Assembly (NCBI GenBank): GCA_910577035.1
Contig: CAJTKW010000001.1
Span: 12,642-76,641 of the forward strand
Reading direction: 5' to 3'
Source of the DNA: an uncultured Acetatifactor sp.
GTDB taxonomy: Bacteria > Bacillota > Clostridia > Lachnospirales > Lachnospiraceae
Length of the DNA stretch: 64,000 nt
The translations under genes and the position numbers were made by a program. Below are positions 17,615-25,779 of the stretch, piece after piece (position 1 is the stretch's first letter; each line of letters starts with the position of its first letter). A model generated the notes under the pieces. The model did no database searches, was not told the origin of the DNA, and was given only the letters and a program-made list of their open reading frames with translations.

Positions 17615-18082
17615 TTACTGACCCTTTAAGCCTATTTTAAGCATTTTAAGAAGATACGTCAACCTCATTTTTATCGCTTTCCTGATTCGGCGGCCAATCC
17701 TGCGTATACCTCTCCCTATGCTCCCCAGTATCAGCTGAAACGGTCTCAGCAGCCATCTCAGGATCTTTCCCAGTCCTTCCAGTATTTTTGAAAGAACCAA
17801 AGACACGTATTTCACAAAGGGAGGGCTGAAAAGCTTCCTGTAGAACAGCATTCCCGCCACCGCCCCAAACACGGCAAACCAGCGCAGCTCCCCATTGCTC
17901 TCATGATACATAAGCAGAAAGACGGTACCACCGCAATAAATCCAGAACCCCAGATCCTCCAGGGACACAAAGAAGGAATTGTGGGGAACCACTCTGCGGA
18001 ATATTCTGATGACATCATAGACAAATGTAATAAAAATGCCCGTCAAAAGGGCATGCAGAAGGAATTCGTTTTCAGTTGCCAT
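17615..18082 (-). CDS. yabQ: Spore cortex biosynthesis protein YabQ
   Basis: A 155-residue membrane protein. In Bacillus, YabQ is needed for spore cortex formation and localises to the forespore outer membrane. An N-terminal set of four hydrophobic segments (about 8-90), including the family-typical VYDVIRIFRRVVPH, is followed by a basic amphipathic C-terminus (about 100-155). It starts six bases after the yabP stop without a clear ribosome binding site, so it is probably coupled to yabP translation. Assigned on sequence and on synteny. Confidence 0.88.
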   Translation of the reverse strand: MATENEFLLHALLTGIFITFVYDVIRIFRRVVPHNSFFVSLEDLGFWIYCGGTVFLLMYHESNGELRWFAVFGAVAGMLFYRKLFSPPFVKYVSLVLSKILEGLGKILRWLLRPFQLILGSIGRGIRRIGRRIRKAIKMRLTYLLKMLKIGLKGQ

Positions 18083-18087
18083 AGGAA

Positions 18088-18375
18088 TTACCGAAACAGC
18101 TTACTCAACAGAGATTCTTTTTTATACCCGCTTCCTGCCGCATCAGAATATGTAAAGCTGTCTATCCTGCCATCTATATCAACTTCGCCCTTCTCCAGGG
18201 TGAGCCTGCTCACATGCAGATCGTCTCCCTTGATCATCAGCATTCCCTGTTCTGTCTCCAGAAGAATTTCATGAATGTCAAAGGAAAGTACGTCGTTTAC
18301 ACCGTTTACAGTGCAGTTTTTCCGGTTAGTCATGGTCATCCTGTGCATACGTGCGCTGTTATTTAAATCCTCCAT
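18088..18375 (-). CDS. yabP: Sporulation protein YabP
   Basis: A 95-residue soluble protein of the YabP/YqfC family, linked to spore morphogenesis. The pattern NCTVNGVNDVLSFDIHEILL followed by a beta-rich segment (MLMIKGDDLHVSRLTLEKG) and DGRIDSFTYSD is typical of the family. ATG 18375 has GGAGGG upstream. It lies between the S4-domain protein and yabQ, the conserved order. Confidence 0.92.
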   Translation of the reverse strand: MEDLNNSARMHRMTMTNRKNCTVNGVNDVLSFDIHEILLETEQGMLMIKGDDLHVSRLTLEKGEVDIDGRIDSFTYSDAAGSGYKKESLLSKLFR

Positions 18376-18447
18376 AAGCCCTCCGTTCAGATTCCCTTTT
18401 TAACAGCTTATGCGGAAACTTCCCGGTTCATGCACCGGATCCGGGAA

Positions 18448-18687
18448 CTAAATGTATCTGAACAACTCCTTTGCTTCTTCCTTTCTGACGGTCTCCTGTA
18501 CATCCAGGACCTCCACCTTCACCTCCTTATTGCCAAAGGCGATGGTAATAATATCTCCTTCCTTCACGTTTGAGGATGCCTTTGCCGGTTTATCGTTAAT
18601 CATAACCCGGCCGCTGTCACAGGCCTCATTGGCGACGGTACGGCGCTTAATCAGGCGCGACACCTTTAAATATTTGTCCAGTCTCAT
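18448..18687 (-). CDS. rqcP: S4-domain RNA-binding protein RqcP (YabO)
   Basis: A 79-residue single S4 domain (MRLDKYLKVSRLIKRRT, then NEACDSGRVMINDKPAK). In Bacillus the orthologue RqcP works with RqcH on stalled 50S ribosomal subunits in ribosome-associated quality control. An AAGGATAAGG lies upstream of ATG 18687. Located between hup and yabP, as in Bacillus. Assigned on domain, size and position. Confidence 0.9.
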   Translation of the reverse strand: MRLDKYLKVSRLIKRRTVANEACDSGRVMINDKPAKASSNVKEGDIITIAFGNKEVKVEVLDVQETVRKEEAKELFRYI

Positions 18688-18725
18688 GGAAATACCTTAT
18701 CCTTTCTATATTGTACAACTGAAAA

Positions 18726-18753
18726 CGGAGAACCCCTGTCGGAAGGTTCTCCG
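18726..18753 (-). terminator. Terminator after hup
   Basis: CGGAGAACC (18726-18734) pairs with GGTTCTCCG (18745-18753) around a 10-nt loop. On the minus strand a short TTTTC follows. It lies about 20 bp after the HU stop codon and would reduce readthrough into rqcP. Confidence 0.7.
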
Positions 18754-18772
18754 CTGTAAACGAAAGCTCAAC

Positions 18773-19045
18773 TTAGTTCAGCATATCCTTTAATGCCTTG
18801 CCTGCCTTAAACTTAGGTGCCTTGGAAGCTGCAATCTTCATTGCCTTTCCGGTCTGGGGATTTCTTCCCTCTCTGGCTGCTCTCTCGGATACTTCGAAAG
18901 TTCCGAATCCAACCAGCTGAACCTTGCCGCCCTTCTTCAGTTCCTCAGCAACAACATCCGTGAAAGCCTTCAGCGTCTTCTCTGCATCCTTCTTGGATAC
19001 ACCGGCCTGCTCAGCCATAGCTGCAACTAAATCTGTTTTGTTCAT
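18773..19045 (-). CDS. hup: DNA-binding protein HU
   Basis: A 90-residue nucleoid protein that bends and compacts DNA. The sequence is classic HU: MNKTDLVAAMAEQAG, an alpha-helical dimer core, KKGGKVQLVGFGTFEV, and the beta-arm RNPQTGKAMKIAASKAPKF. ATG 19045 is the right start because AGGAGGAG lies seven bases upstream; the frame stays open to 19144 but the extra residues are not HU-like. Monocistronic or leading the yab cluster, as in many Firmicutes. Confidence 0.97.
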   Translation of the reverse strand: MNKTDLVAAMAEQAGVSKKDAEKTLKAFTDVVAEELKKGGKVQLVGFGTFEVSERAAREGRNPQTGKAMKIAASKAPKFKAGKALKDMLN

Positions 19046-19189
19046 ATTGAACTCCTCCTGTAATGGGTTTTCTTTTTTGTATGTTCTCAGATGCCATCTC
19101 AAAACATCTACATTATTTATATCTGGTTTCCGCCCGTTTGTCAAGGCATTTTGCGCAATAATACTGATTCTACGGCATTTTTTTAAGTT

Positions 19190-20635
19190 TTATCGCGTAC
19201 TGCCATTACCGGAAGTAGTGGAAGAACCGTTGCCGGAGACAGTGGAAGAACCATTACCGGAAGTGGTGGAAGAGCCGTTCCCGCTGGTCGTGGAGCCGCT
19301 GTTATACGGCACTAAATCAGCAAATGAATACGATAAATCTTTCTCCTCATCATCTATCTGTACCGTATAGCTCCTGGTCTCACAGTAATTCTTCCGCAGG
19401 GTCACAACATGGGCACCGGGAGCCTTACGGAAGCTGCAGGGTGCAATTCCCACATAATTGCCGTCCAGATATACCTCGGCCCCCTCCGGCGCATTCACAT
19501 ATACCCTGTAATGTTCCGAAACGGTATCTGCTGAAGATGTGGCCGAGCTTTCCTTATCATCCTCCGAGGCGTTTGCATCCAGAACCACATTGATTCCCCC
19601 TGATTCCTGAGCGACACGGATATATTGGGTGACAGACTGATAACCCTCCGCTCTGGCGATCAGCTGATGGATTCCATATAACAGCTCTACCGGACCGGAG
19701 GGATCCGTCTTTTCCCCGTCAATATATAGCTCAGCAGACGCAGGATCCAAAGAAAACAGCACCATCCCGTACTGAGGCTCCGGAATCTCCAGGTCTCCTA
19801 TGTCCAATGTGGTTTCCTCATTGCGGTTGATGGTAACATTTTTGATACCGCCGCCGCCTTTATTGCTGATATTGACCTGATAGCTCCCCTCCGGTACCGG
19901 CAGCAGCATATCCTGGGTAATTCTGCGGATCTGGGTCTGCCCGATCTCGATCCATCCCCCCACAAAATTCTCGTCGTTTGTCAATCGCAAATATCCGTGC
20001 CCCTTTTCTACCCGAACTGTGAGAATCTGGCTGTCAATCCCCTGGAAGCTCAGGACATCCGCCGCATTGAGCTCCATACTGTCCATACTCCGGTTTTCCG
20101 ACAGGTACTGGGTATTGGAGGTAAGCTTATATACTTCCGAACCGATGCTCACTTCGCCACGTACTGTATTAATCTCGTATTTTTCCACATCTTCATAGAC
20201 CCAGGCATCAGGAGAGAGCTGCAGCGTTGTCAAATGCTTCTTGGACTTAAGAAAGGTTACATCCACAATATCTCCGATTTCCACCTGGTCAAAGGAAATA
20301 CTTTCCCTGTATTTATCGTAGAACCGGGTGGTGCCGTCTATGGAGAGCGTGTAGTTTCTGCCCAGCTCCAGATTTAAAAATGTAGCCGTCCCCTTCTCGT
20401 CGTCCCTGCCCACAAGTATGGAGGTATCCGCCGAATCATAGCTGTTTGGCCCCGTGACTATAAAGCCTGTATCCGCTCTTTCTTCGGAGGAAGGCTCATC
20501 CGGCCTGCTTTCACCGATGCCCGCAAACGGGTTCTCACAGGCTGTCAGCGACAAAATCAATGCAGCCCCAAGGAAAACCGTCCTGATTTTGTATTTTTTG
20601 CTTTCCCTTCTTTTGTCTTTCACATTTACTCCCAT
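19190..20635 (-). CDS. PEGA-domain lipoprotein with a Gly/Ser/Thr repeat tail
   Basis: About 477-481 residues. The signal sequence ends in the lipobox LTAC. The central part is all-beta and two PEGA domains follow, at about 285-350 (with AELYIDGEKTDPSGPVELLYG) and 372-445 (with AEVYLDGNYVGIAPCSF). The C-terminus is a low-complexity tail of eight-residue units (SGNGSSTT type). PEGA domains are surface beta-domains, often cell-wall associated. ATG 20635 is usual, but GTG 20623 has GGGAG five bases before it and may be the real start. Function unknown. Confidence 0.85.
   Translation of the reverse strand: MGVNVKDKRRESKKYKIRTVFLGAALILSLTACENPFAGIGESRPDEPSSEERADTGFIVTGPNSYDSADTSILVGRDDEKGTATFLNLELGRNYTLSIDGTTRFYDKYRESISFDQVEIGDIVDVTFLKSKKHLTTLQLSPDAWVYEDVEKYEINTVRGEVSIGSEVYKLTSNTQYLSENRSMDSMELNAADVLSFQGIDSQILTVRVEKGHGYLRLTNDENFVGGWIEIGQTQIRRITQDMLLPVPEGSYQVNISNKGGGGIKNVTINRNEETTLDIGDLEIPEPQYGMVLFSLDPASAELYIDGEKTDPSGPVELLYGIHQLIARAEGYQSVTQYIRVAQESGGINVVLDANASEDDKESSATSSADTVSEHYRVYVNAPEGAEVYLDGNYVGIAPCSFRKAPGAHVVTLRKNYCETRSYTVQIDDEEKDLSYSFADLVPYNSGSTTSGNGSSTTSGNGSSTVSGNGSSTTSGNGSTR
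19201..19300 (-). repeat. 24-bp tandem repeat encoding the lipoprotein tail
   Basis: Units of 24 bp at 19211-19234, 19235-19258 and 19259-19282, with degenerate copies on both sides. They encode SGNGSSTT/SGNGSSTV octads at the C-terminus of the PEGA lipoprotein. Confidence 0.8.
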
Positions 20636-20636
20636 C

Positions 20637-20653
20637 TGCCCGCCCCGCGGGCA
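20637..20653 (-). repeat. GC-rich hairpin before the PEGA lipoprotein gene
   Basis: TGCCCGC (20637-20643) and GCGGGCA (20647-20653) form a perfect 7-bp stem with a CCC loop, directly upstream of the lipoprotein start and 19 bp after the CotS-like stop. It has no T-run, so it could affect translation initiation rather than terminate transcription. Confidence 0.4.
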
Positions 20654-20671
20654 TTAAACGCTTCTTTCCCT

Positions 20672-21691
20672 TCATCCTGGCTTCCGAAACACTTCATTCA
20701 GAAAATGCTGCTTTTCCTTTTCCTGTGCTATCAGTTTCTCCAGTTTTTCCTGATTCTTTCCCGGTATCCATGCTTTCCCCGAATTATAATAAAAATTCGC
20801 TATCTTCCAAAACTTTTCGGGGTACGCCAGCCGATAATAGAGATCAATCCTGTCTTCTGCCGACAGGGGCCGCTCCTTCTCATATGCCTGCAGCAGCTCA
20901 GACCCCATTGCCACCGACCAGTTACTCTTTTCCAGCAGCTTTCTCAGGAGAAGGTACAGATCCCCTACGGGGTGATCCGGCAGGCACTTTTCAAAATTGA
21001 CGACAAACCAGCCGCCGGGTACCAGCAGGAGATTATGGTACTGGTAATCTCCATGGCAGAATGTGACGGCGGCGGGTTCTTCCGCCCCTTCGTCCCTTCT
21101 GCGAAAAGCCTCCCTATACTGCTTCCATTCCTCCGTAACCTCCAGCGCCTGCTCCAGGAAGAAATCACAGGAACCCTGGAGCCGGATTTCAAAAGGCTGC
21201 TTTTGACCCTTCTGTTTCAGATATTTCCTGACTTTCCGTATTTCACGGTTGTGTTTTTCATATTCCTTCTCCGGGGAAAAAGCCGGAAAGGCTCCCGCTT
21301 CCTCCCGGGAAAGCTGCATACACTCGTGAAGTCTTGCCAGAAGCCTCACGGCCTGGATACATTCTCCTCTGTCTCCGCTGCTGCACTCCTTGCCCTCCTG
21401 CCAGGTCTTAAGGATATATGCCGTCCCGTCTCCGTCTTTGACAAGAAGGCCTCCCTCTTTGGCAGGTATAATGCGTTCTGCCTGCACTCTGCCTGCATCG
21501 GCAATTCTCTGCAGCAGTCTGTTCTGCAGCTCCACGCGCCTGTCGTTTCCGTTATATTCCTTAAAAATCAGACATCCGTCCGATGTGTCACACACAATTG
21601 CGCCTCTTCCCTTTCTGGTTCGAAGCACCTCTATATCATACTGTTCCAGTAATTCCACTGCCCTCTCGTTCACTGACTGCCCCTCCTGCAT
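20672..21691 (-). CDS. CotS-family spore coat protein (kinase-like fold)
   Basis: A 339-residue protein of the CotS/YutH group, spore coat proteins with an aminoglycoside-phosphotransferase fold. The catalytic-loop-like motif FCHGDYQYHNLL is near residues 211-222. The DFD/DFE metal-binding segment is replaced by VVNFEKC, with Asn where kinases have Asp. The C-terminal region is the helical CotS type. Kinase activity is therefore doubtful. Together with the yab genes it argues for a spore former. It precedes the PEGA lipoprotein by 36 bp, and CCA-transferase lies upstream. Confidence 0.85.
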   Translation of the reverse strand: MQEGQSVNERAVELLEQYDIEVLRTRKGRGAIVCDTSDGCLIFKEYNGNDRRVELQNRLLQRIADAGRVQAERIIPAKEGGLLVKDGDGTAYILKTWQEGKECSSGDRGECIQAVRLLARLHECMQLSREEAGAFPAFSPEKEYEKHNREIRKVRKYLKQKGQKQPFEIRLQGSCDFFLEQALEVTEEWKQYREAFRRRDEGAEEPAAVTFCHGDYQYHNLLLVPGGWFVVNFEKCLPDHPVGDLYLLLRKLLEKSNWSVAMGSELLQAYEKERPLSAEDRIDLYYRLAYPEKFWKIANFYYNSGKAWIPGKNQEKLEKLIAQEKEKQHFLNEVFRKPG

Positions 21692-21759
21692 AAGTTTGTT
21701 CCGGTTCGAAAGCTCCTGCTTTCATCATATCTTATGAGGTGGGGTAAAAAAGTATGTTG

Positions 21760-23109
21760 TTAAATCATCAGCTTTTCCGCTTCTGCCAACAGTTTCTCCC
21801 TTTCATTCAGGGAAGGGTCGTCCAGCACAAGCTCCAAAAGCCTGTTCAGCATATCTCCCAGCGCCTTCCCGGGCTTCATTCCCATGGTTATCAGATCAGA
21901 GCCGGTGACCGCAAGCTCCTTCAAACATACACAATGCTGCTTCTCTTTCTCCTCGATATATAATCGTTTCCATTCTTCCAGCCGGCTCAGCTTCTTCTCC
22001 CTCTGATAATTACTCTGCGCACAAATATCCGCATACTTTACCGCAAGGAGCAGGGGAAATGCCTCATTTCCGATCTTATTGACAGCACGCCGCACAATCC
22101 GTGCATCCGGCTCCACATCATTGCCATAATCATGGAACATCACCAGCCGGCACACCATATGAATGGTATCGTTGTCAAATTTCAGCCTGCGAAGAATTGT
22201 TCCCGCCATCTCCGCGCTTACCTTAGCGTGACCGTAAAAATGAGTGACACCGTCCCCATCTGTCGTCAATGTTTCCGGCTTGCCTATGTCATGCAGCAGC
22301 ATGGTAAGCCGAAGAACCTTATCCGCCTCCACAAATTTCAGGGAATGCAGGATATGCTCCCCCACACTGTAAATATGGTGAATATGATTCTGCGGGGTTT
22401 CCATGGCCCGGTCAAGCTCGGGCAGAAACATTTTAGTGACCCCTAAGCTGTATGCCCCTCTGAGGTAATCCGGATGGGGGGAAGTCAAAATCTTTACCAG
22501 CTCCGCCTGAATGCGCTCTGCACTGATATTGCTGAGAGCGGGCGCCAGCCTGCGGATACCTGTCATTGTATGGGAATCAATATGATACCCCAGCTGTGCA
22601 GAAAATCGAACGGCCCGCAGTATACGCAGGGCATCCTCCCTGAACCTCTCTTCCGGCATGCCCACACAGCAGATCACTCCTCGTTCCATATCTTCCAGGC
22701 CGCCGTAATAATCTATCAGGCCGCTTTCTTCATTATAAGCCATGGCGTTTACATTGAAATCCCGGCGCCTCAGATCTTCCCGCAGATTCGGCGTAAAGAT
22801 TACTTCCTTTGGATGCCGGTTGTCCTCATACTTCCCGTCAATACGGTAGGTAGTCACTTCAAAGCCTTCCCCGTCTATCAGGATCGTCACGGTCCCATGC
22901 TGAATCCCCGTGTCTATCGTATGAGGAAAAAGCGCTTTTACCTGTTCCGGTCTTGCGGAAGTAGTAATATCCCAATCCTCGGGCTCCCTCCCCAAAATGG
23001 AGTCCCGCACACAGCCGCCCACGGCATAAGCCTCAAATCCTGCTGCCTGCAGAGTCTTCATGATATATGCCGCCTTTTCCGGTATTGCTATCCTGATATT
23101 ACTCTTCAC
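21760..23109 (-). CDS. cca: CCA-adding tRNA nucleotidyltransferase with HD domain
   Basis: Adds or repairs the 3'-CCA of tRNAs. 449 residues. The N-terminal nucleotidyltransferase head has GGCVRDSILG (31-40) and the catalytic DWD (45-47), followed by the RRDFNVNAMAYN motif, the RNA-binding neck, and an HD domain (LLHDIGKP near 270). An HD domain is common in the Clostridia/Bacteroides enzymes. Its start overlaps the end of the upstream HAD phosphatase gene by 11 bp, so translation is probably coupled. Confidence 0.95.
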   Translation of the reverse strand: MKSNIRIAIPEKAAYIMKTLQAAGFEAYAVGGCVRDSILGREPEDWDITTSARPEQVKALFPHTIDTGIQHGTVTILIDGEGFEVTTYRIDGKYEDNRHPKEVIFTPNLREDLRRRDFNVNAMAYNEESGLIDYYGGLEDMERGVICCVGMPEERFREDALRILRAVRFSAQLGYHIDSHTMTGIRRLAPALSNISAERIQAELVKILTSPHPDYLRGAYSLGVTKMFLPELDRAMETPQNHIHHIYSVGEHILHSLKFVEADKVLRLTMLLHDIGKPETLTTDGDGVTHFYGHAKVSAEMAGTILRRLKFDNDTIHMVCRLVMFHDYGNDVEPDARIVRRAVNKIGNEAFPLLLAVKYADICAQSNYQREKKLSRLEEWKRLYIEEKEKQHCVCLKELAVTGSDLITMGMKPGKALGDMLNRLLELVLDDPSLNEREKLLAEAEKLMI

Positions 23110-23935
23110 ATCCCGCCTCCCGATTGAAAAAACGCCGGATCACCTGTACCAGGCCGTCCTCGTCGTTTGCCGCCGTCACAAAGTCTGCGGCCTCCTTTAC
23201 CACCTGCTGGGCATTTCCCATGGCGACCCCCACACCGGCATACCGGATCATGGAAATATCATTAAAACCGTCTCCGCAGCAGACGGTTTCCTCCCGCTTG
23301 ACCCCAAGCACCGGCAGGATTTTATCCAGGGATGTCGCCTTATTTACATCTTTCGGCATAATTTCAATAAAGTACGGCTCCGACCGATATATGCTGGCAC
23401 GGTCTCCGTACTGCTCCCGAAGCTCTTTCTCCAGACGTTCTGCCTTTTCCGGTTCGGCGGTCATCAGACACTTGTTAATATCAAAATCCACAAATTCCGT
23501 AAAATGATCCACTTCTCTCACCGGAAGACCGTTTATCCGGGCCTCCAGCGCCACATAGGGGTCTACGGGAAAAGCGGAAATCACATCGCTTCCCAGATAA
23601 GTAATCAGGCCGCAGCCATTCCCCTTTGCAAAACGATACATTCCCGGCAGCAGAGCCAGCGGCAGGAGCCTCTGATAAATCACTTCCCCCGTGAAACAGT
23701 CAACCACCCTTGCCCCGTTATAGGAAAGTAAATATCCTCCGTATTTTTCCAGCTCCAGTTCTTCCTCGTATCTGCGCATGCCGGGCGTGGGCCTGCCGGA
23801 AGCAAGAACCACCCTGTTTCCCCGCTTCATCAGATCCTGTATCGCCGACTTGGTAGCAGGCGTAATCTCCTTTCGGGAATTGGTCAGGGTTCCGTCAATG
23901 TCTAAAACCAGGGCTTTGTTCATATTTCCCACCAT
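23099..23935 (-). CDS. Cof-type HAD-IIB phosphatase
   Basis: A 278-residue soluble hydrolase of the Cof subfamily. Motif I is DIDGTLTNS (nucleophile D12, D14), motif II is VLASGRPT, a large C2 cap lies in the middle, and motifs III/IV follow with KATSLDKIL and CCGDGFNDISM. Such enzymes dephosphorylate sugar phosphates or nucleotide and cofactor phosphates; the substrate cannot be told. Both ATG 23935 and ATG 23923 have plausible ribosome binding sites. Confidence 0.92.
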   Translation of the reverse strand: MVGNMNKALVLDIDGTLTNSRKEITPATKSAIQDLMKRGNRVVLASGRPTPGMRRYEEELELEKYGGYLLSYNGARVVDCFTGEVIYQRLLPLALLPGMYRFAKGNGCGLITYLGSDVISAFPVDPYVALEARINGLPVREVDHFTEFVDFDINKCLMTAEPEKAERLEKELREQYGDRASIYRSEPYFIEIMPKDVNKATSLDKILPVLGVKREETVCCGDGFNDISMIRYAGVGVAMGNAQQVVKEAADFVTAANDEDGLVQVIRRFFNREAGCEE

Positions 23936-23952
23936 TTTTCACCTTTTAAAGA

Positions 23953-23973
23953 GGCGGCGGAAAACCCGCCGCC
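23953..23973. terminator. GC-rich inverted repeat, possible terminator of the foldase gene
   Basis: GGCGGCGG (23953-23960) pairs with CCGCCGCC (23966-23973) around a 5-nt loop, 14 bp after the foldase stop on the minus strand. Only a short TCTTT follows, so termination would be weak. Confidence 0.45.
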
Positions 23974-23986
23974 CAATTTGTTGCGC

Positions 23987-25714
23987 TCACTGCTGAGCGC
24001 TATCGCTCTCGGAAGAACTTTCTTCCCCGGAGTTATCTGCTCCCGAAGGGTTATCTGCTCCCTGGGAGCTACCTTCTCCCGAGGAGTTTTCTGCTTCCTG
24101 GGAAGCGGCAGCCTCCGCCTCCTGAACCTTCACATAGTTCAGCCTGCCCTTCGCATTCGTTAAGTCATATCCCTCGCCGATTTCCTCTATATAAGCATTC
24201 ATTCGTTCTGCCAACAGCGTATTTTTTATATTCACGTGCCATTCGGGATCGTTTACTCCCGCATAGTAAACTACATAGGAGGTTTCTCCGCTTTCATGAG
24301 TGTGGGTGCTTCCGTCCTCATCGGTGTGAACTTCCTCGTCACCTGCAATTACGGCAGCATCACCGCTCACCCGCGTACCGTCAAATATCCATTCAGCCAG
24401 GGCATCCGGCATGCCATCTGCCGTCAGCCCTTCATACAGGCCTCCCTCCAAAGAGGCTCCATACTTGTCCGCCAGCCCGGCAAAGCTTTCCTCCGTAGCG
24501 GCACCGCTTCGCCATTCCTCCAGGATCGCATCAGCTCCGGTCTCGGCACCCGCACCTACTATAATAATTCTGGCATTGGCGGTAGGTGTCTGATCCAGAT
24601 AACGATTTACAAATTCCACTACATAATAGGAATGAGCGCTTGTATTTTCAATAACGGAGGAATCGCCGGCCTTTCTTTCGCCGTCAAAGAGCCACTCCCG
24701 CAGCTGGGCATATAATACGCTGCTTTTTACATTTTCCTTCAGCTCACCCTGCTGAGAAACATCTTTCAGGGCTTCCTCCGCCTTCTCGCGGGCTTCCTTC
24801 ATGGCAAACTCGATCTCGGCATCGGAGGGTTGATAAGTGGCTTCCGTACCACTGGCATCCGTGCCATCGGCGTCCGTACCATCTGTACCCTCGGTCTCAT
24901 CCACGGGGTCGGCCAGATCCGTAGGCTCCGTGGGAAGCTCGGCATTGACGGAAAGTACCCTGTAATCCACGGAATCATAGCTGTCTTTATGCTCCTCATA
25001 ATACGCCTGAATATCCGCGTCTGCAGGCGCTTTCTCTTCAGACACCTGGTCATAGTATGCACTCAGCTTCAAAGCCTCCGTGACAAAACCCTTCAACCGG
25101 GAAGCGGTAGCATACATCCCGTACGTCTGGCGGATATAGCCCTTTTCTGTCATTCCCGCTTCGGCAGCGGCATTCTTTATTGTCTCCTCATATTTTGCAT
25201 ATTCTTTCGAAATATCGCAGTCAAAGCCCGCAGCATTCATCTGATCCCGCAGAGCCTTGTTGTCGGCAATATTATCCACCGCCAACTGTTCGAAATAGTC
25301 CTGAAAGCTCAGAGTACCGGAGTACATCTGTTTCGACAGGTCCCCGCTCAGATCCATGCCAAACATGCTCAGATAGTAGGAATTCTGGGCAATATAATTG
25401 TTTTTCATCAGATTGTAGTTATAATCAAACTCCACTCTGGTTACCTTTTCACCCGCCACCTCAATATAGGTACCGTTTACCGTCAGGTAACTGCGGATGG
25501 GGAAGGATGCCACCAGACAGGCCAGCACCGCCACCACCGCAATGCCTGTAAGCTTACTGACCAGGTCATCCCGCCTGGCTTTTTTCCTCTCCTGCTCCTT
25601 CCTCTGCATTTTCAGATCATATTTTGTCATGACCTTCTTACCTTCAACGCTCTCTTTGTTTTCTGCGTTTTCTTTACTTTCTGTGTTTCCCGTTACCTTT
25701 TTAGACATAATCAA
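23987..25714 (-). CDS. Membrane-anchored SurA/PrsA-like foldase
   Basis: A 575-residue extracytoplasmic chaperone-like protein. A highly charged cytoplasmic N-terminus (about 50 residues) is followed by one transmembrane segment (53-71) and a long helical SurA_N-like region (about 75-240). Two parvulin-like halves follow, around an acidic Gly/Asp/Thr-rich insert near 270-295 and a HTDEDGSTHTH loop. The tail (about 545-575) is Ser/Glu/Gly-rich low complexity. No clear catalytic parvulin signature is seen, so it may fold secreted proteins without isomerase activity. Assignment is by overall architecture. An AAGGTTG before ATG 25714 is modest. Confidence 0.75.
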   Translation of the reverse strand: MIMSKKVTGNTESKENAENKESVEGKKVMTKYDLKMQRKEQERKKARRDDLVSKLTGIAVVAVLACLVASFPIRSYLTVNGTYIEVAGEKVTRVEFDYNYNLMKNNYIAQNSYYLSMFGMDLSGDLSKQMYSGTLSFQDYFEQLAVDNIADNKALRDQMNAAGFDCDISKEYAKYEETIKNAAAEAGMTEKGYIRQTYGMYATASRLKGFVTEALKLSAYYDQVSEEKAPADADIQAYYEEHKDSYDSVDYRVLSVNAELPTEPTDLADPVDETEGTDGTDADGTDASGTEATYQPSDAEIEFAMKEAREKAEEALKDVSQQGELKENVKSSVLYAQLREWLFDGERKAGDSSVIENTSAHSYYVVEFVNRYLDQTPTANARIIIVGAGAETGADAILEEWRSGAATEESFAGLADKYGASLEGGLYEGLTADGMPDALAEWIFDGTRVSGDAAVIAGDEEVHTDEDGSTHTHESGETSYVVYYAGVNDPEWHVNIKNTLLAERMNAYIEEIGEGYDLTNAKGRLNYVKVQEAEAAASQEAENSSGEGSSQGADNPSGADNSGEESSSESDSAQQ

Positions 25715-25779
25715 CCTTCCTTAGAAAAATAATGTTAAGAGTACTGACATTGTACCTCACAGATGTCCCTCAGCGCAAC

